Shown here piece after piece: positions 45,621 to 53,994 of a stretch of DNA of 64,000 nt. This stretch comes from Nocardioides aromaticivorans. GTDB lineage: Bacteria > Actinomycetota > Actinomycetes > Propionibacteriales > Nocardioidaceae. Under the pieces are notes generated by a model, which had not been told where the DNA came from, searched no databases, and saw only the letters and a program-made list of their open reading frames with translations. Every line of letters starts with the position of its first letter. Within the stretch, counting starts at the first letter, position 1. Position numbers and translations under genes: made by a program. The stretch is taken from the NCBI RefSeq assembly GCF_013408525.1, contig NZ_JACBZM010000001.1, positions 3,038,001-3,102,000 on the forward strand, written 5' to 3'.

Positions 45621-46724
45621 TCAGTCGGCGAACCGGCCGGGGTTGACCGCCACGGGCCGGGCCAGCTCGGGCCGCACCGCGCGGTAGGCCTCGACGATCG
45701 GCGCCAGCTCGTGCGGCTCCGCGCCGTGCAGGATGACCGAGTGGCAGCCGAGCTCGAGCTCGCGCACGATGGTCGCGGCCGCCTCGGCGGACGTGCCGTG
45801 GGCCGAGGCCTCGAGCCACTCCTCGGGGACCAGCTCGGCGATGCGGTGCAGGGTCTCGGCGTCGGCGGTGGCGTCGATCGCGCCCGCGGCAGCGGCCTCG
45901 GTGAAGACCTCGGAGGTGCGCAGGCGCTCCCACGCGGCGGGGTCCCAGCCGTTCACCGACACCAGCACGTCGCCGTACGCCTGGAAGTAGGTCACCAGCC
46001 GGCCAACGCCGCGGCGTACCCTGTCGTCGTCGGAGAGCCCGTCGGGCACGGTCGCCAGGCACGACCAGATCCGGATGCCGTCGGGGTCGCGGCCGGCACG
46101 CTCGGCGCCGCGACGGACCGCCTCGATCGAGGAGCGGGTCGCCTGCTCGCCGAAGAAGGTGTGCATGACCACCCAGTCGCAGATCTCGCCGGCCAGCTCC
46201 ATCGTCCGCGGTCCGACCGCGACCAGCCCGACGGGCGGTCCCTCGCCCAGCCCGCTCAGGTTGTGCACGACCGGCCAGGATCCCGACGGGCCCTGGTGGT
46301 CGACGACGTAGCCGTCGGACCAGACCTTGCGCAGCAGGCCGATGAAGTCGCGCAGGGCCGCCTCGGTGACGACGGGCAGCCCGATCGCCTTCCAGTGCTG
46401 TGACGAGCCGCGGCCGAAGGCCATGGCGTACCTGCCCTCGGTCATCTGGTGCATCGTCGAGCCGAGGGTCGCGGTGATCATCGGGTGCCGGGTGTGGTGG
46501 TTGATCGCGGCGCTGGCGATGCCCAGTGAGGGTGCCCGCCCGGCCACCCCGCCGGCCAGTGAGCCCGCCTCCTTCACCGTGAACCTCTCGCTGATGTGGC
46601 AGGAGCCCAGCCCGAGCTCCTCGGCGGAGGTGGCCTCGGGGAAGAGCACCCGCGCGTCGGCGGGGTGGTGGGTCACGGCGTAGTAGCCGAGCTCGTTGAG
46701 CTGTGGCAGCGCGCTGGTCGTCAT
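45621..46724 (-). CDS. Luciferase-like (LLM) flavin/F420-dependent oxidoreductase
   Basis: A 367-residue TIM-barrel LLM protein. The start is ATG at 46724; the longer ATG at 46760 would place a palindromic operator inside the coding region and is rejected. Motifs seen: SCHISERF, MTEGRYAMAFGRGS, and the C-terminal SVILHGAEPHELAPIV. Such enzymes use FMN or F420; an F420:NADP reductase gene is in the window (56865). It is divergent from a TetR gene and shares a 22-bp palindrome with it, so it is probably repressed by that TetR. Confidence 0.88.
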   Translation of the reverse strand: MTTSALPQLNELGYYAVTHHPADARVLFPEATSAEELGLGSCHISERFTVKEAGSLAGGVAGRAPSLGIASAAINHHTRHPMITATLGSTMHQMTEGRYAMAFGRGSSQHWKAIGLPVVTEAALRDFIGLLRKVWSDGYVVDHQGPSGSWPVVHNLSGLGEGPPVGLVAVGPRTMELAGEICDWVVMHTFFGEQATRSSIEAVRRGAERAGRDPDGIRIWSCLATVPDGLSDDDRVRRGVGRLVTYFQAYGDVLVSVNGWDPAAWERLRTSEVFTEAAAAGAIDATADAETLHRIAELVPEEWLEASAHGTSAEAAATIVRELELGCHSVILHGAEPHELAPIVEAYRAVRPELARPVAVNPGRFAD

Positions 46725-46731
46725 GGCCGGT

Positions 46732-46753
46732 AGTCTTATCAAGTGATTAGACT
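46732..46753. promoter_or_regulatory. TetR operator between the LLM and TetR genes
   Basis: AGTCTTATCA, AG, TGATTAGACT: 10-bp arms with a single mismatch, AT-rich inside a GC-rich genome, centred in the 59-base divergent gap. On the minus strand TTGACC followed 16 bases later by TAAGAC is a plausible promoter overlapped by it. Confidence 0.72.
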
Positions 46754-46783
46754 CGGTCAAGGGGTCCTAGGATCGACCTCGCC

Positions 46784-47437
46784 ATGACTGCCCGTACGAC
46801 GCCCACCCGCCCCGGGCCCCGCACCGACGTCGACGTGCGCACCCGGCTGCTCGACGTGGCCGAACGACTCTTCGCCGCCAACGGCGTGGGCGCCGACTCG
46901 CTGCGCGCCATCGGGCGCGAGGCCGGCGTGTCGTCGGCGGCGGTGCCCTACCACTTCGCGACCAAGCAGGCGCTGGTCGACGCCGTCGTCGCGCGGCGGG
47001 GCGAGGAGCTGACCCGGCACGCCCGGGACCGGCTCGCCGTACTGCTGGACCGTCCCGAGGGGACGGTGGGCACGCGCGACGTGGTCGACGCCGTGCTGGT
47101 GCCGCTGGTCGCGATGATCGACGCCGACCCGGACGGCGGCCTGGCCTGGGTCAAGGTGGTCACCCAGCTCGCCAACAACCGTGACGTGGCCTGGGCCGAC
47201 CTCGCCGACGGCGGACCGACCGCATCGGAGCTGTTCCACGCCGCCGCTGTACGGGCGCTGCCGCGGTACGAGTCCACGGCCGTGCAGTTCCGCCTCGGGA
47301 TCGCGATGTTCTCGATGCTCGGCTCGCTCGCGGGAGCCGACCAGGGCAAGCCCGGCGGGAAGTTCGGCCCGGCGGGCCTGGACCCGGTCTTCGTGGAGGA
47401 GCTGGGCCGCTTCACCGCGGCCGGGCTGGCCGGCTGA
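46784..47437 (+). CDS. TetR/AcrR-family transcriptional regulator
   Basis: A 217-residue regulator. N-terminal HTH: RLLDVAERLFAANGVGADSLRAIGREAGVSSAAVPYHFATKQALVDAVV, conforming to TetR. The C-terminal helical half would bind the ligand. ATG at 46784, 30 bases from its candidate operator. It is divergent from the LLM oxidoreductase, its likely target, and convergent with the P450, with only 15 bases between stop codons. Confidence 0.93.
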   Translation: MTARTTPTRPGPRTDVDVRTRLLDVAERLFAANGVGADSLRAIGREAGVSSAAVPYHFATKQALVDAVVARRGEELTRHARDRLAVLLDRPEGTVGTRDVVDAVLVPLVAMIDADPDGGLAWVKVVTQLANNRDVAWADLADGGPTASELFHAAAVRALPRYESTAVQFRLGIAMFSMLGSLAGADQGKPGGKFGPAGLDPVFVEELGRFTAAGLAG

Positions 47438-47452
47438 CGGCGGGATGGGGAA

Positions 47453-48721
47453 TCAGTCGTTGGTGGTGACCTTGACCGGCAGGGTCTTGATGCCGTTGAC
47501 GAAGTTGCTGCGGACGCGGCGTACCTCGCCGTTGAGCTCGACCGTCTTCAAGCGGGGGATCAGCTCCTCGAACATCAGGCGGATCTCCATGCGGGCCAGG
47601 TTGTTGCCCATGCACAGGTGCGGGCTGCCCTTGCCGAAGGTGACGTGGTCGATGTCGGAGCGGGTGACGTCGAAGTCGTAGGGGTCCTCGAAGACCTCCT
47701 CGTCGCGGTTGCCCGAGGCGAACCACATGACGACCTTGTCGCCCTCCTTGATCTGCTGGCCGCCGAGCTCGACGTCGCGGGTGGCGGTCCGCCGGAAGTG
47801 GTAGACCGGCGAGGCCCAACGGAGGAACTCCTCGACCGCGTCGGGGATCAGGTCCGGGTTGGCCTGCAGCTTGGCGAGCTGCTCGGGGTGCTCGATCAGC
47901 GCCAGCATCGAGTGCGTGATCGTGTGGCGGGTGGTCTCGTTGCCGGCGACGACGAGCAGCAGGAAGTACGAGTCGTACTCCGAGGCCGACATGGCCCGGC
48001 CGTCCTCGGGGATCTTGTTGACGAGCTGGCTGACCAGGTCCGTGCCGTCCCCGCCCTTGCGGTCGGCCGCGAGCTCGCGGCCGTAGTCGAAGACCTCCTG
48101 CGAGACGGGGGAGCGGAACGGCAGGTGCTTGTACTTCTCGCTCTCGGGGTCCGAGATCAGCACCCGGGCGTGCTCGGGGTCGGAGAAGCCGACGATCTCG
48201 TTGCCCCAGTCGATCAGCTGGCCGGTCTTCTCCTGGGGTACGTCGAGCAGGCGGGCCAGCACCTGGATCGGGAAGTCGGCGCTGACCTCCTCGACGAAGT
48301 CGAACTCGCCCTTGGCGAGGGCGGCGTCGACCGTCGCCCGCGTGATGTCGCGCAGCAGCGCCTCGTAGTTCCTCATCAGGTTGGGGCGGCTGAACTCGCG
48401 CGAGATGAGCTTGCGCAGCGCGCGGTGGCGCAGGCCGTCCATCTCCAGGATCGAGCGGCGCGCCTCGCGCAGGTCCTCGTCGACCTCCTCGAGGTTCACG
48501 AAGCCGGTCGACGTGTAGGTCTCCGGGTCCTTGTCGACCTCGCAGATGTCGGCGTGCCGGGTGACGGCCCAGAAGCCCTTGCCGCCGTCGGTCTCGCGCT
48601 GGAAGTGGACGGGCGACTCCTTGCGCAGCGTGTCGAGCATGCCCCAGGCCTCGGGGCCCTGGAAGCGGTCGAGGTCGACGAGGTCGACGTCGGCCAGCGG
48701 GATGTACGGGGGCTTCTCCAC
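47453..48721 (-). CDS. Cytochrome P450
   Basis: A soluble actinobacterial P450 of 422 residues. The I-helix oxygen motif is VVAGNETTRHT and the heme loop is FGKGSPHLCMG with Cys370 as ligand; the one-residue-longer loop (G-S-P-H) recurs in other actinobacterial P450s. The K-helix has VEEFLRWASP with its E-x2-R. Start: GTG at 48721 preceded by GGAGACC. A regulon operator (copy E) lies 28 bases upstream and copy F is shared with the divergent decarboxylase operon. No dedicated ferredoxin is adjacent; the reductase at 43604 could be a partner. Substrate is probably the amine or aromatic compound handled here. Confidence 0.95.
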   Translation of the reverse strand: MEKPPYIPLADVDLVDLDRFQGPEAWGMLDTLRKESPVHFQRETDGGKGFWAVTRHADICEVDKDPETYTSTGFVNLEEVDEDLREARRSILEMDGLRHRALRKLISREFSRPNLMRNYEALLRDITRATVDAALAKGEFDFVEEVSADFPIQVLARLLDVPQEKTGQLIDWGNEIVGFSDPEHARVLISDPESEKYKHLPFRSPVSQEVFDYGRELAADRKGGDGTDLVSQLVNKIPEDGRAMSASEYDSYFLLLVVAGNETTRHTITHSMLALIEHPEQLAKLQANPDLIPDAVEEFLRWASPVYHFRRTATRDVELGGQQIKEGDKVVMWFASGNRDEEVFEDPYDFDVTRSDIDHVTFGKGSPHLCMGNNLARMEIRLMFEELIPRLKTVELNGEVRRVRSNFVNGIKTLPVKVTTND

Positions 48722-48748
48722 GGCAGGTCTCCATCCGTTCTCGAGTAG

Positions 48749-48768
48749 ATCGTTCGGGTCCGAACAAT
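48749..48768. promoter_or_regulatory. Palindromic operator copy E
   Basis: ATCGTTCGGGTCCGAACAAT, 28 bases upstream of the P450 GTG. It differs from the full palindrome at only two positions. Its centre is 71 bases from copy F. Confidence 0.75.
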
Positions 48769-48819
48769 ATCTCCTGAGAAGTTTGCCCGCAAGGGTGGTC
48801 TTCGGGCCGATGGCTGGCT

Positions 48820-48839
48820 ATCGTACGGATCCGAACGAT
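48820..48839. promoter_or_regulatory. Palindromic operator copy F
   Basis: ATCGTACGGATCCGAACGAT, 29 bases upstream of the acetoacetate-decarboxylase-like start. It is identical to copy D at 40690. Confidence 0.78.
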
Positions 48840-48867
48840 CTTTCGCACCGACCTGATCTGAGGCCCG

Positions 48868-49689
48868 ATGAACAACATGGAGGGGTTCTTCTTCCCCCGC
48901 ACCGCGACCGGCCAGTCCTCCCTCATCCCGTCGCCTCCGTGGTCGTACTCGGGTGACCTGCTGACGGTCGAGTACCGCACCGACCCCGAGCGCGTGGCCG
49001 AGCTGCTCCCCGAGCCGCTCGAGCTCGCCCCGGAGGACCCGGGCGCCGTCGCGCTGATCTGGGCCGACTGGCAGTCGTGCTCCAGCAGCCGCGAGGAGCT
49101 GCTCGACCCGGTGCGCTCGCAGTACAAGGAGGCGTTCGTCGTCGTCCGGTGCGCGTTCGAGGGCGTGACCTACTCGCGCTGCGTGTACATCTGGGTCGAC
49201 AAGGACTTCGCCTTCGCCCGCGGCATGCACCAGGGCTACCCGAAGAAGTTCGGGTCGATGTGGCAGACCCGGCCGCACCCGTTCGGCCAGGCTGCGCCCC
49301 AGGTCGCCGCCGGCGGCGTCTTCGGTGCCACCCTCGCGGCCGGCGACCGGCGCCTCGCCCAGGCCGTGCTGACGCTGCGCGAGGAGTCGCCGCACAACGG
49401 CTTCGTCAACGGCCACCCGATGGCCCACCACCGCGTCTACCCGGGCATCGCCAAGGGCAGCCCGGATGCCTACGCCGAGCTGATCTCGTCGGGAGCCAGC
49501 TCCTTCGAGGCCGGTCCGGCCTGGACCGGTGACGTCGAGCTGGAGCTCTTCGAGTCCCCCACCGAGGAGCTGCACCGCCTGCCGGTGCGCGAGGTGATCG
49601 GCGGCTACTACCGCCAGGTCGGCGTCGTCTGGGACGGCGGCGCGACCCTCGCCACCGCCGGTGCCGCCGGATGGGAGTCGGCCCGATGA
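48868..49689 (+). CDS. Acetoacetate-decarboxylase-fold protein
   Basis: A 273-residue member of the ADC family. The Schiff-base region is GYPKKFGSMW, where the first Lys corresponds to the catalytic Lys of acetoacetate decarboxylase and the second tunes it. Family members decarboxylate beta-keto acids or catalyse aldol-type reactions. It starts the operon that runs to the F420 reductase, with operator F just upstream, and overlaps the next gene by ATGA. It probably processes an open-chain keto acid from ring cleavage. Confidence 0.88.
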   Translation: MNNMEGFFFPRTATGQSSLIPSPPWSYSGDLLTVEYRTDPERVAELLPEPLELAPEDPGAVALIWADWQSCSSSREELLDPVRSQYKEAFVVVRCAFEGVTYSRCVYIWVDKDFAFARGMHQGYPKKFGSMWQTRPHPFGQAAPQVAAGGVFGATLAAGDRRLAQAVLTLREESPHNGFVNGHPMAHHRVYPGIAKGSPDAYAELISSGASSFEAGPAWTGDVELELFESPTEELHRLPVREVIGGYYRQVGVVWDGGATLATAGAAGWESAR

Positions 49690-51182
49690 GCGAGCACCTC
49701 GATCACATCGCGATCGTCGAGGGTGTCGAGGTCGACACCCGCCACTGGATCGGCGGCCAGCGGGTCGCCTCGGCCAGCACGTTCACCGACATCTCGCCGA
49801 TCGACGAGACGCCGCTCGCCGAGGTCCACGCCGGTACGGCGACCGAGGTCGACGCCGCGGTCGCGGCTGCCCGAGCGGCCTTCCCCGCGTGGGCGGCCCT
49901 GTCGGTCAAGGAGCGCAGCGACATCCTGCGCCGGGTGGCCGACGGCATCGAGGCCCGGATCGAGGACCTCTCGCTCGTCGAGACCCGCGACAACGGCTCG
50001 CTCATCCGCAGCCACCGCCGCGGTGTCATGCCGCGGGTGGCCATGAACTTCCGCGCCTTCGCCGACTTCGCGGAGCACCAGCTCGGCCACCCCGACATGG
50101 AGGTCCCGGGCCGCGGCCACCGCGAGCGGATCACCTACGACCCGGCCGGCGTCGTCGCGGTCATCACGCCGTGGAACGCGCCGCTGATGCTCGCCAGCTG
50201 GCGGATCGGTCCGGCCATGGCCGCCGGCAACACCGTCGTGGTCAAGCCGCCGGAGTGGGCCCCGCTCACCGCGAGTCTGCTGGCCGACATCATGCACGAG
50301 GCCGGCGTCCCGGCCGGTGTGTTCAACGTCGTCCAGGGCACCGGCGCCGACGCCGGCGCGCCGCTCACCGCGCACCCCGACATCAACCGCCTCGCCTTCA
50401 CCGGCTCGGTCCCGACCGCGGGCGTGATCGCCAAGGCGGCCGCCACCAACATCGTGCCGCTGTCCTACGAGCTCGGCGGCAAGTCGCCGCTGCTCGTCTT
50501 CGAGGACGCCGACCTCGACCTCGCCGTCGAGATCGCCGTGGAGCAGTTCGACAACGCCGGCCAGGTCTGCCTCAAGGCGGCCCGGATGTACGTGCACTCC
50601 TCGCTCGCCGACGAGTTCACGCGCCGCGTCGTCGAGGGTGCCTCGAAGCTGGTCCAGGGCGACCCGCGCGACGAGTCCACGGACGTGTCCGCGCTCGTCG
50701 CCCGGCGCCACTTCGAGCAGGTGTCCGGCTTCGTCGAGCGGGCGGTCGCCGACGGTGCGCGCCCGCTGCTCGGTGGGGGTCCCAACCGCGAGCTCGGCGG
50801 TCTCTACTACCGGCCGACGATCCTGGTCGACGCCCGCGACGACTCCGAGATCATGACCGAGGAGGTCTTCGGCCCGGTCGTCACGATCAGCACCTTCGAG
50901 ACCGAGGAGGAGGCCGTCACCAAGGCCAACGACACCCCCTTCGGCCTCGCCGCCACGATCGTCACCGGCGACAAGGACCGCGCCGAGCGGGTCTCGGCCG
51001 CGCTCGACGCGGGCACGGTGTGGGTCAACTGCTTCTTCGTCCGCGACCTCAACGCGCCCTTCGGCGGCAACGGCAAGTCCGGCATCGGCCGCGAGGGCGG
51101 CATCTGGTCGTTCGACTTCTACACCGACATCAAGAACAGCGTGTTCTCCCCGACCGGCTGGACCGACAAGGGTGGTGAGTGA
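49686..51182 (+). CDS. hpaE: Aldehyde dehydrogenase, HpaE-like (5-carboxymethyl-2-hydroxymuconic semialdehyde dehydrogenase type)
   Basis: NAD(P)-dependent aldehyde dehydrogenase of 498 residues. Catalytic Cys in DNAGQVCLKAARM, general-base Glu in YELGGKSPLLVFEDADLDLA, and cofactor motif VITPWNAPLM. Many stretches resemble E. coli HpaE, including HWIGGQ, AVAAARAAFPAW, and the ending FGGNGKSGIGREGGIWSF. It would oxidise the semialdehyde produced by the next-door extradiol dioxygenase. Start: ATG 49686 (MSEHLDHIAIVEG), overlapping the previous stop; the end overlaps hpaD by GTGA. Confidence 0.92.
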   Translation: MSEHLDHIAIVEGVEVDTRHWIGGQRVASASTFTDISPIDETPLAEVHAGTATEVDAAVAAARAAFPAWAALSVKERSDILRRVADGIEARIEDLSLVETRDNGSLIRSHRRGVMPRVAMNFRAFADFAEHQLGHPDMEVPGRGHRERITYDPAGVVAVITPWNAPLMLASWRIGPAMAAGNTVVVKPPEWAPLTASLLADIMHEAGVPAGVFNVVQGTGADAGAPLTAHPDINRLAFTGSVPTAGVIAKAAATNIVPLSYELGGKSPLLVFEDADLDLAVEIAVEQFDNAGQVCLKAARMYVHSSLADEFTRRVVEGASKLVQGDPRDESTDVSALVARRHFEQVSGFVERAVADGARPLLGGGPNRELGGLYYRPTILVDARDDSEIMTEEVFGPVVTISTFETEEEAVTKANDTPFGLAATIVTGDKDRAERVSAALDAGTVWVNCFFVRDLNAPFGGNGKSGIGREGGIWSFDFYTDIKNSVFSPTGWTDKGGE

Positions 51183-52144
51183 CCATGGGTGAGGTCGTCG
51201 GAGCGGGCTTGATCGCCCACGTCCCCACGATCGTGCTCCCGGAGGAGATCCGGCGCGAGCTCAACGACGGCGAGGACACGACCCTGGTGTCCGGCCTGCG
51301 GCAGCTGCGCCGCGAGGTGTTCGACGTCCTGGACTACGACACGGTCGTCGTCCTCGACTCGCACTGGGCCACCACCGTGGAGTGGGTCGTCACCGCGCAG
51401 GACCGCCGCAGCGGGCTGTTCACGTCCGAGGAGCTGCCCCGCGGCATGACCCGGCGGCACTACGACTTCCCGGGCGACCCCGAGCTGGCGCAGCTGGTCG
51501 CGAGCAAGGCCGAGGAGAACTCGACCTGGATCACCGCGATCGACGACCACTCGCTGCCGATCTTCTACGCGACCACCAACGTGTGGGAGTACCTCGGCCA
51601 GGGCCTGCCGGACAAGAAGTGGATCTCGATCGGCGTCTGCCAGACCGCCGACGGCGAGGACGCGCTGCGGCTGGGCCGAGCGCTCGGGGCGGCGATCGCC
51701 GAGTCCGACCGCAAGGTCCTGCTCGTGGCGTCCGGCGCGATGTCGCACACCTTCTGGTCGCTGCGGCAGCTGCGCGACCACGAGGCGTCCGGCGTCGAGC
51801 ACATCTTCACCCCGGAGGCGGCGGCCGCCGACGCCGAGCGGATCGGCTGGTTCAAGCAGGGTGACCACGCCCGCGTCCTCGACACGATGGACGAGTTCTA
51901 CCGGTTCAAGCCGGAGGCCCGCTTCCAGCACTACCTGATGATGATGGGCGCGATCGGCGAGGGCGACTGCACCGCCCCCGGCCGCCAGTACGGCGAGTAC
52001 GAGAACTCCATCGGCACCGGCCAGGTGCACATCTGGTTCGACCGTCCCGAGGGAGGCTTCCCCGCCGCCCGCACCACCCCGACCGACCCCGACTACGTCC
52101 GCCAGATGAGCGGTTCCGGCGCCGACGTACCGGCTGCCGGCTGA
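51179..52144 (+). CDS. hpaD: Class III extradiol ring-cleavage dioxygenase (3,4-dihydroxyphenylacetate 2,3-dioxygenase-like)
   Basis: A 321-residue LigB-fold dioxygenase. Iron-ligand His residues are expected in GLIAHVPTI and LDSHWATTVEW; SGAMSHTFWSLRQ carries the later conserved Ser/His. Alignment by eye with E. coli HpaD is good (VFDxHW, YTSxELPR, GxxGTGQVxxxF). It opens a catechol-type ring next to the hydroxyls, giving a muconic semialdehyde for HpaE. The true substrate could be a homoprotocatechuate analogue. GTG at 51179 overlaps the dehydrogenase stop; ATG 51185 is an alternative. Confidence 0.88.
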   Translation: MTMGEVVGAGLIAHVPTIVLPEEIRRELNDGEDTTLVSGLRQLRREVFDVLDYDTVVVLDSHWATTVEWVVTAQDRRSGLFTSEELPRGMTRRHYDFPGDPELAQLVASKAEENSTWITAIDDHSLPIFYATTNVWEYLGQGLPDKKWISIGVCQTADGEDALRLGRALGAAIAESDRKVLLVASGAMSHTFWSLRQLRDHEASGVEHIFTPEAAAADAERIGWFKQGDHARVLDTMDEFYRFKPEARFQHYLMMMGAIGEGDCTAPGRQYGEYENSIGTGQVHIWFDRPEGGFPAARTTPTDPDYVRQMSGSGADVPAAG

Positions 52145-52169
52145 CCCCTGGCTGAGAGGAAGACCTGCG

Positions 52170-53030
52170 ATGACCACCGAGTACCGCCGCATCCTGCTGG
52201 ACGGCAACGCCGTCGACGTACGACGGGAGGGCGAGACCCTCGTCGCCGGTGACGGCCGCACCGTCGCCGTCGCCGACGCCACGCACCTGCCGCCGGTGAC
52301 GCCGAGCAAGATCGTCTGCGTCCACCTCAACTACTCCTCGCGCGTCGAGGAGATGATGACGACGCTGCCGCCGGCTCCGACCTACTTCCACAAGCCGGTC
52401 TCGGCGCTGAACGCGCACGAGTCGGCCGTGGTCCGACCGCAGGGCTGCAAGTGGCTCAACTACGAGGGCGAGATCGCCATCGTGATCGGCAGGACGGCGC
52501 GCAACATCTCGCCCGAGGAGGCCGGCGACTACATCCGCGGCTACTCCATCGGCAACGACTACGGCCTGCACGACTTCCGTGACACCGACTCCGGCTCGAT
52601 GCTGCGGGTCAAGGGTGCCGACACGCTGTGCCCGATCGGCCCCGGCATCGTCGAGGGCTGGGACTTCCGCGACAAGCGGATCCGCACCATCGTCAACGGT
52701 GAGGTCCGCCAGGACGGCAACACCAACGAGATGAAGTGGGACATGCACTACCTGGTCGCCGACATCGCGCGGACGATCACGCTGCACCCCGGCGACATCC
52801 TGATGTCCGGCACGCCGGCGATCTCGCGCACCGTCTACCCGGGCGACGTCGTCGAGGTCGAGGTCGAGGGCCTCGGCACGCTGCGCAACCACATCGTCGA
52901 GGGACCCACGCCGATCCGCAGCGACGTCGGCGCGCAGCCCACGGAGAGCGAGGAGGTCCTCTCGACCGCCAAGGGCGGCGACTGGGAGTTCCGCGGGATC
53001 CGCAAGCCCGACCTGTCCAACACCCACTGA
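52170..53030 (+). CDS. Fumarylacetoacetate-hydrolase-family isomerase/decarboxylase (HpaG-like)
   Basis: A 286-residue FAH-fold enzyme. Substrate and metal motifs: SKIVCVHLNYSSR, TYFHKPVSAL, LNYEGEIAIVIG with the metal Glu residues, NDYGLHDFRDTD, and LMSGTPA. In homoprotocatechuate degradation such proteins decarboxylate the oxo-pentene-tricarboxylate and isomerise the product. Genes for the tautomerase HpaF, hydratase HpaH and aldolase HpaI are not in the window. AGAGGAAGA precedes ATG 52170. Confidence 0.9.
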   Translation: MTTEYRRILLDGNAVDVRREGETLVAGDGRTVAVADATHLPPVTPSKIVCVHLNYSSRVEEMMTTLPPAPTYFHKPVSALNAHESAVVRPQGCKWLNYEGEIAIVIGRTARNISPEEAGDYIRGYSIGNDYGLHDFRDTDSGSMLRVKGADTLCPIGPGIVEGWDFRDKRIRTIVNGEVRQDGNTNEMKWDMHYLVADIARTITLHPGDILMSGTPAISRTVYPGDVVEVEVEGLGTLRNHIVEGPTPIRSDVGAQPTESEEVLSTAKGGDWEFRGIRKPDLSNTH

Positions 53031-53061
53031 CCGTCGTACACGACGACCGAAGGACCGCACC

Positions 53062-53994
53062 GTGCCCGCACCCCGCATGCTGATGATCCTCAGCGAGAAC
53101 TGGACGCTCACCGACGGCCGCAGCCTGAACGACCTGGTGACCTGGGCCCGGATCGCCGAGGACACCGGCTTCGACTCGGTGATGATCTCCGAGCACGTCG
53201 TCCTCGGCCCCGACGCCAGCGACAAGGGCGTCATGGGCAACCCGCGTGACTACGCGGCGCCCGGCAACCAGGACCCGCTGATGCCCTGGCCGAACTCGCT
53301 CATGCTGTTCTCCGCGATCGCCAGCGTCACCGAGCGGATCCGCCTGGTGGGAGCGGCCGTCCTCGCGCCGCTGCGCCACCCGCTGCTGCTCGCCCGCGAG
53401 CTCGGCACCCTCGACCTCATCTCCGAGGGGCGTCTGGTCGTGCAACCGAACGTCAGCTGGAGCAAGGACGAGTACGCCGCCATGGGCGTGCCCTTCCGCG
53501 AGCGCGGCAAGATCCTGAGCGAGCAGCTCGAGGTGATGAAGCTGGTGTTCGAGCAGTCGCCGGCGACCCACCACGGCCACTACTTCGACTTCGAGGACAT
53601 CTACCTCGAGCCGAAGGCGTTCCGGCCCGAGGGCCCGCGGATGTGGTTCGGCGGGCAGAAGGCGCACGGAGCCGTCGTCGAGCGGATCGTGAAGTACGGC
53701 CACGGCTTCCACCCGTTCGGCCGCCCGACCGAGGAGGACCTGCGGATCATCCGCGAGGCGATGGCCGAGGCGGGGCGCGACATGGCCGAGCTCGAGATGG
53801 TCGGTGGCGTGCGCTACTCCTTCCCGGACGACCACTCGCTTGCGGACCTGGGGGAGTCGATGGACTCGATCCCCGAGCAGCTCGAGCAGGGCTTCACCAC
53901 CATCTGCATCAAGCCGTCGATGTATATCAACGACAAAGCCGAACTCGAGTCCTTCTGCAAGGACGTCATGAAGCGCGCGGAGGCGATGGGCTGA
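53062..53994 (+). CDS. LLM-class flavin/F420-dependent oxidoreductase
   Basis: A 310-residue luciferase-like TIM barrel. Features: FDSVMISEHVVLGP (active-site loop), IRLVGAAVLAPLRHPLLLARELGTLDLISEGRLVVQPN, WSKDEYAAMGVPF, and MWFGGQKAHGAVVERI. These match F420/FMN-dependent LLM enzymes. It shares an operon with an F420:NADP oxidoreductase (56865), which makes reduced F420 a plausible cofactor. GTG start at 53062; the stop overlaps the next start by one base (TGATG). Confidence 0.9.
   Translation: MPAPRMLMILSENWTLTDGRSLNDLVTWARIAEDTGFDSVMISEHVVLGPDASDKGVMGNPRDYAAPGNQDPLMPWPNSLMLFSAIASVTERIRLVGAAVLAPLRHPLLLARELGTLDLISEGRLVVQPNVSWSKDEYAAMGVPFRERGKILSEQLEVMKLVFEQSPATHHGHYFDFEDIYLEPKAFRPEGPRMWFGGQKAHGAVVERIVKYGHGFHPFGRPTEEDLRIIREAMAEAGRDMAELEMVGGVRYSFPDDHSLADLGESMDSIPEQLEQGFTTICIKPSMYINDKAELESFCKDVMKRAEAMG

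Noticed and set aside
46725..46760. Longer N-terminus for the LLM gene, starting at ATG 46760
   Set aside because: It would place the palindromic TetR operator and a plausible promoter inside the coding region.
47758..47830. Possible loss of function in the P450 because the heme loop is one residue longer than F-G-x-G-x-H-x-C
   Set aside because: Loops of the form F-G-x-G-x-P-H-x-C occur in other actinobacterial P450s, and the I-helix and E-x2-R motifs are intact.
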